Origin: Chloroflexota bacterium | GTDB taxonomy: Bacteria; Chloroflexota; UBA6077; CF-72 | Length of the DNA stretch: 8,344 nucleotides | Assembly: GCA_019247135.1 (NCBI GenBank) | Contig: JAFAPL010000080.1 | Location: 1 to 8,344 of the forward strand | Direction: 5' to 3' | In this document: positions 5,826 through 8,344 of the stretch, piece by piece | Layout of the letters: each line of letters opens with the position of its first letter | How positions within the stretch are numbered: the stretch's first letter is position 1 | The notes under the pieces: model-generated | Seen by the model: the letters and a program-made list of their open reading frames with translations, nothing else | Database searches by the model: none | Told to the model about the DNA's origin: nothing | Made by a program: the position numbers and the translations under genes

Positions 5826-6794
5826 ATGGAACGCCCAATCGTCGTCTTGAACTGCTCGCGCGGCTACAAGCCAGGCGAGATCGAACGCGACATGCCGCGC
5901 GTCCTGCAGCGCTGCCAGGTTCGTCTCACGGACGCGCGAAACGGTCCGGACCTGGCCAGGGACCTCAACGACGCCGACGTGCTGATCGCGCGCCGGGATT
6001 GGATTGGGCGGGAGACGCTGGCGCTTGCGCCACGGCTGCTCGGTATCGTCACGCCAGGCGTCGGTGTGGAGAAAGTCGACGTCGCCGCCGCGACTGAGCT
6101 CGGCATCGTGGTGGCCAATTCGCCGGGCAACTCGGTGACGGTTGCCGAATCGACACTCTTGCTCATGCTCGCACTCGCCAAACGGATGCCGATGTGGATC
6201 GAGGCGGCACGCAATAGCACCGAGCCGACGCGCAGCATGCATGGCATCGAACTGCGCGGGAAAACCCTGGGCATCATCGGATTTGGTCGCATCGGGCGGA
6301 TCGTGGCTGATCTCGCTCGCGCGTTCGGGATGCAGGTCCTCGCGCATGATCCGTACGTCCACTCGAGCGAGCTCACCTCACTCGAGGACGTTCTCAGGCG
6401 GTCCGATTTCGTCTCGCTGCACCCGGTGCTGACGCCCGAGACATTCCATCTGATGAACGCCGAGCGGCTCGCGCTGATGAAACCGACCGCTTTTCTGATC
6501 AATACTTCGCGTGGTGGCGTGATCGATGAGGCGGCGCTGATCGAAAGCCTGCGTCAGGGCAGACTCGCCGGCGCGGGGCTAGACGTGTTCGAGGTCGAGC
6601 CACCCGCGCGCGACAACCCGTTGCTGCAGATGGCGAACGTTATCGGCACGCCGCACGGGCTGTCGCATACGGACGAGTCGATGCTCAGGTGCGCCCAGAT
6701 GACCGAGCAGAACGTCCTGGCCATGCTGGACGGCGAACTGCCGCCGTACCAGGTCAACAAGAACGTCCGCTGGCGCGGGCTTCAGCTCGCGTGA
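5826..6794 (+). CDS. D-isomer-specific 2-hydroxyacid dehydrogenase, phosphoglycerate dehydrogenase-like
   Basis: Cytoplasmic NAD-dependent oxidoreductase that reduces a 2-keto acid or oxidises the D-2-hydroxy acid. The substrate domain flanks a Rossmann domain with GFGRIG at 152-157 and D175 at the end of the second strand (HDPYV), which favours NAD over NADP. The ANSPGNSVTVAEST segment (97-110) is the family signature before the long helix. The catalytic set is R229 (NTSRGGVID), E258 (DVFEVEP) and H277 (TPHGLS). The length of 322 residues is that of single-module members; there is no ACT or intervening domain as in full SerA enzymes. The substrate could be 3-phosphoglycerate, glyoxylate/hydroxypyruvate or another keto acid, and no serine-pathway neighbours help decide. 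The ATG at 5826 lacks an SD. The 3' end overlaps the convergent small gene by 13 bp. Confidence 0.92.
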   Translation: MERPIVVLNCSRGYKPGEIERDMPRVLQRCQVRLTDARNGPDLARDLNDADVLIARRDWIGRETLALAPRLLGIVTPGVGVEKVDVAAATELGIVVANSPGNSVTVAESTLLLMLALAKRMPMWIEAARNSTEPTRSMHGIELRGKTLGIIGFGRIGRIVADLARAFGMQVLAHDPYVHSSELTSLEDVLRRSDFVSLHPVLTPETFHLMNAERLALMKPTAFLINTSRGGVIDEAALIESLRQGRLAGAGLDVFEVEPPARDNPLLQMANVIGTPHGLSHTDESMLRCAQMTEQNVLAMLDGELPPYQVNKNVRWRGLQLA

Positions 6795-7126
6795 CTGTCG
6801 ATGCGCCCGTGTTCGGGCGGCGGCACCTGCGCCAGGGCGTGCGAAAACGCCTCGATCAGCTCGCGGGCGCGAATCACGTCCATACCGATCTCGCCCGCCG
6901 CCTGCGCGAGCGGCCTGTGTCGCCCGTAGCGACGAAGCGCGAGCTCCCACGTCGGCGCGCGGTCGGTCGCGGGCAGCTGGCGCAGGGCTTCGACCAACGT
7001 CAACTGGTCGCCCTCCGCGGACGCGTCGAATTTGCCCAATCCGGACGCCACGGCCTCGAGCTCGGACGGTCGTAGCCGCATGGTGAACGCGTCCAGCGGT
7101 ACGGTGTACTCGTCCTCGGCGCCCAT
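6782..7126 (-). CDS. Small hypothetical protein with a possible helix-turn-helix
   Basis: I do not recognise this family. It encodes 114 residues from the ATG at 7126, or 117 from the ATG at 7135. An acidic start (GAEDEYTVPLDAFTMRLRPSE) is followed by a helical middle and an Ala-rich stretch around residues 76-99 of the longer form (LAQAAGEIGMDVIRARELIE). The spacing there (A-x3-G turn, then a second helix) resembles a helix-turn-helix. The tail is Pro/His-rich and there are no membrane segments or cysteines. The TACGAT hexamer at 7132-7137 sits seven to eight bases before the ATG at 7126, the spacing of a leaderless start, so that shorter start is used. The stop lies inside the tail of the dehydrogenase gene (13-bp overlap). 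The translation reads as a plausible protein, while other frames give Arg-rich shadows. A DNA-binding role is only a guess. Confidence 0.6.
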   Translation of the reverse strand: MGAEDEYTVPLDAFTMRLRPSELEAVASGLGKFDASAEGDQLTLVEALRQLPATDRAPTWELALRRYGRHRPLAQAAGEIGMDVIRARELIEAFSHALAQVPPPEHGRIDSHAS

Positions 7127-7236
7127 GCCCGGCATCGTAGTACAACCCGTCGCAAGTCGCTGCAGAGTTGACCCCCGGGTACTGGCAGTCCTCCGCCACG
7201 CGGTAGTAGGGGCTGTTTCATCACCGCGACAGACAC

Positions 7237-7728
7237 GTGGGGCGTGTCGTGCCTAGAGTGCTTTTGCCGTGCGTCGCCGCGGCGCTCGTGTTCGCTGTCC
7301 CGACCTCAGCCGCGGCCGCGCCCGATCGCGCGGTGTACGAAGCCAGCGTGATCGCCCTCATCAATCAGCAGCGAGCCACTGCTGGAGTAGCAGCCCTTTC
7401 CGAAGCGCAGGAGCTCGACACCGCGGCGGAGCGCTACGCGAGCGTCCTGGCGAGTGGTACCTGCTTCGAACATACGTGTGGGCCTGTGCCACAACTCTCC
7501 GATCGAGTGGACCAGGCTGGCTACTCAGGCTGGCAAGCGGTCGGGGAGAACATCGCGGCGGGCTTTCAGACGCCCGAGGCGGTCGTGGCGGGCTGGATGG
7601 CTTCGCCGGGGCACCGGGCGAACATTCTGTCCACGGACTATTCCGAAGTCGGGGCGGGCTTCACCTCGAGCGGCGGCAAGTTCGGGATGTACTGGGCCGC
7701 GGAGTTCGGCACTCGAGACGGGCAGTAA
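7237..7728 (+). CDS. Secreted CAP-domain (SCP/PR-1, YkwD-like) protein
   Basis: 163 residues. The N-terminus is a Sec signal peptide: Arg at 3 and 7, a hydrophobic core at 8-22, and an AAAAP cleavage region near 25-29, so the product is exported. The rest is one CAP domain with H79 (CFEHTC), E104 (in VGENIAAGF), H126 (in ASPGHRANIL) and E156 (AAEFG), the residues that line the CAP cavity and often bind a divalent metal. C76 and C81 flank H79 and could form a disulfide. Bacterial members of this type are widespread and mostly uncharacterised; cell-wall or lipid-related roles have been proposed. The start is taken as GTG 7237; GTG 7249 and 7258 also precede the core. No SD is visible. A small palindromic hairpin follows the stop at 7749-7764. 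The fold call is firm, the role unknown. Confidence 0.9.
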   Translation: MGRVVPRVLLPCVAAALVFAVPTSAAAAPDRAVYEASVIALINQQRATAGVAALSEAQELDTAAERYASVLASGTCFEHTCGPVPQLSDRVDQAGYSGWQAVGENIAAGFQTPEAVVAGWMASPGHRANILSTDYSEVGAGFTSSGGKFGMYWAAEFGTRDGQ

Positions 7729-7748
7729 CGCGCAACGACCGCCCGACC

Positions 7749-7764
7749 GTAGCTCGTGAGCTAC
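7749..7764. repeat. Short inverted repeat between convergent genes
   Basis: GTAGCT and AGCTAC flank a CGTG loop, giving a six-bp stem (seven if the loop is closed further). It lies 21 bp after the CAP gene stop and 39 bp before the end of the convergent membrane-protein gene. No U-tract follows on either strand, so it is only a possible, weak bidirectional terminator. Confidence 0.35.
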
Positions 7765-7802
7765 GACCGAACGGCCGTGTTGATGAGCTGCCTGCCTAGA
7801 CG

Positions 7803-8165
7803 TTACGGGTTCGAGGAAGGCGGGTTGCTGCTCGTGCCTGTTCCCGTTCCACCAGTTCCGCCCGTGGTGCCGCCACCAGAGTTCGTGGTGGTGCCACCGC
7901 TCGAGCCGGACGACGTGGTATTGCCAGGCGGGTTGACGTTGATCGTCGTCGATGTGGTGGGCTGCGCCGGTTGAACGTTCACCGTTGTCGAACCGCCGCC
8001 GATGCTGCGCAGCGGACCGGTGAACAGGTACCAGGCGATCACCGCCAGAACCACCAGCACGATCAGCACCGTGACCAAGTTGATCCCGGCCGCCGCGGTA
8101 CGGTCGCCAGAGGTGTCAACCGTCTCCACGGGTTCGCCTGGTGTATTTACATTGACCTGAGTCAC
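7803..8165 (-). CDS. Single-helix membrane protein with Thr/Ser/Gly-rich low-complexity tail
   Basis: 120 residues of unknown function. A short polar N-terminus precedes one strong transmembrane helix (about 29-49, INLVTVLIVLVVLAVIAWYLF). The remainder is disordered: Thr, Ser, Gly, Asn and Pro with no charged residues after R53. A VNV-x-P-like motif occurs three times: VNVNTPG at 4-10, VNVQPAQ at 62-68 and INVNPPG at 75-81, so copies flank the membrane helix. The tail may be a flexible or glycosylated surface segment; topology is not clear from the few charges. The start is GTG 8165, supported by GGAGG at 8174-8178 eight bases upstream, one of the few real SDs here. A palindromic promoter-like element lies at 8196-8211. 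It is convergent with the CAP gene. The opposite-strand reading of this region is a Pro/Val shadow. Confidence 0.72.
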   Translation of the reverse strand: MTQVNVNTPGEPVETVDTSGDRTAAAGINLVTVLIVLVVLAVIAWYLFTGPLRSIGGGSTTVNVQPAQPTTSTTINVNPPGNTTSSGSSGGTTTNSGGGTTGGTGGTGTGTSSNPPSSNP

Positions 8166-8195
8166 TTGGGAAACCTCCGTCGGCCGGTCTCTTTA

Positions 8196-8211
8196 AGCAC
8201 GCCGCGTGCCA
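8196..8211 (-). promoter_or_regulatory. Sigma-54-like or palindromic operator element upstream of the membrane-protein gene
   Basis: On the minus strand TGGCACGCGGCGTGCT matches the sigma-54 pattern TGGCACG-N4-TTGCT at all but one defined base, with the GG and GC in register. It lies 31-46 bp upstream of the GTG at 8165, and its start point would fall before the SD. The same bases form a palindrome (GCACG-CGG-CGTGC), so a repressor site is an equal possibility. No sigma-54 or activator gene is visible here. Confidence 0.3.
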
Positions 8212-8236
8212 CCCCTGGCGAGTCACGCTGGCTGGG

Positions 8237-8242
8237 TACACT
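8237..8242 (+). promoter_or_regulatory. Candidate -10 element for the gene at the right edge
   Basis: TACACT, preceded by GGG, has its last T ten bases before the GTG at 8252. Transcription would begin near 8249, making GTG 8252 an almost leaderless start. No convincing -35 was found. Confidence 0.35.
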
Positions 8243-8251
8243 CCGGTGGCC

Positions 8252-8344
8252 GTGGCAACGACGCCTGCGCAAACGAGCATGCCGGTCACCGACGCACAAC
8301 TCGTGCTGCGTATCTACCGGCTGGCGCTGACGGCCCGCGCGGTC
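8252..8344 (+). CDS. Start of a gene cut by the window edge; possible thiamine-diphosphate dehydrogenase E1 alpha subunit
   Basis: Only about 31 residues are visible. From the in-frame ATG at 8279 the product reads MPVTDAQLVLRIYRLALTARAV. This resembles the first helix of 2-oxoacid dehydrogenase E1 alpha subunits (a LLxLYRxMxxARxxDE-like pattern), but the cofactor-binding motifs lie beyond the window. The reading frame stays open from GTG 8246 and GTG 8252 through to the edge. GTG 8252 is chosen because of the -10-like hexamer just upstream; ATG 8279 is the alternative, and none has an SD. It is divergent from the membrane-protein gene, with 86 bp between them. The assignment is tentative and rests on one short helix. 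Confidence 0.4.
   Translation, partial: MATTPAQTSMPVTDAQLVLRIYRLALTARAV

Noticed and set aside
6579..7199. 206-codon minus-strand ORF starting with an EDCQYPG stretch
   Set aside because: The first 22 residues look protein-like, but the rest is Arg/Gly-rich shadow and it runs antisense through the C-terminal part of the dehydrogenase. A frameshifted N-terminal extension of the small gene was considered, but the frames differ and nothing supports it.
7756..7974. Plus-strand Pro/Val-rich ORF
   Set aside because: It is the complement of the Thr/Gly-rich tail of the minus-strand membrane protein, which has an SD and a genuine transmembrane helix.
1..8344. CRISPR arrays, insertion sequences, tRNA or rRNA genes, defence systems
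   Set aside because: No regularly spaced repeats, transposase motifs, T-arm sequences in a cloverleaf context, or defence-family domains were seen on either strand.

Overview
The window is GC-rich bacterial chromosome with short intergenic gaps, no mobile element, and genes that change strand often. Several starts lack a Shine-Dalgarno (SD) sequence but have a TANNNT-type -10 hexamer close to the start codon, which suggests leaderless mRNAs. With the gene families present (DHA2 exporter, DUF885 metallopeptidase-like protein, mycothiol-type DinB-like protein, FmdB-type zinc ribbon, Thr/Ser/Gly-rich one-helix membrane protein), this points to a high-GC Terrabacteria lineage such as Chloroflexota, Dormibacterota or Actinomycetota. 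That placement is inference; no marker gene here fixes the taxon.

Layout: (1) 1-947, minus, an MFS DHA2 drug exporter whose 3' end runs off the window. (2) 1031-1930, plus, a ribonuclease Z-type metallo-beta-lactamase-fold enzyme, divergent from the exporter. (3) 1905-3536, minus, a DUF885 protein with an HEAYPGHH zinc motif, overlapping the RNase Z gene tail to tail. (4) 3646-4215, plus, a two-helix membrane protein with a histidine-kinase-dimerisation-like segment that lacks the histidine and any ATPase domain. (5) 4216-4608, the only long stretch without a conventional gene. On the minus strand it holds a promoter-like pair, a near-perfect SD, a 17-codon ORF, two hairpins and a strong terminator stem, which looks like a small independent transcription unit. 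(6) 4609-5010, plus, an FmdB-type zinc ribbon protein with an acidic tail. (7) 5007-5792, minus, a mycothiol-dependent maleylpyruvate isomerase-like protein whose stop shares a CTAG with gene 6. (8) 5826-6794, plus, a D-isomer-specific 2-hydroxyacid dehydrogenase resembling 3-phosphoglycerate dehydrogenase, starting 33 bp from gene 7. (9) 6782-7126 (or 7135), minus, a small unrecognised protein overlapping gene 8. (10) 7237-7728, plus, a secreted CAP-domain protein. (11) 7803-8165, minus, a one-helix membrane protein with a low-complexity tail. (12) about 8252 to the edge, plus, the first residues of a gene that may be a thiamine-diphosphate-dependent dehydrogenase E1 alpha subunit.

The genes do not form one pathway or operon. 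Three of the four convergent pairs overlap at their 3' ends and most divergent pairs are tightly packed, so most genes probably have their own promoter. The least ordinary items are the minus-strand small unit at about 4228-4563 and the degenerate kinase-like membrane protein beside it; a shared hairpin terminator separates the two.
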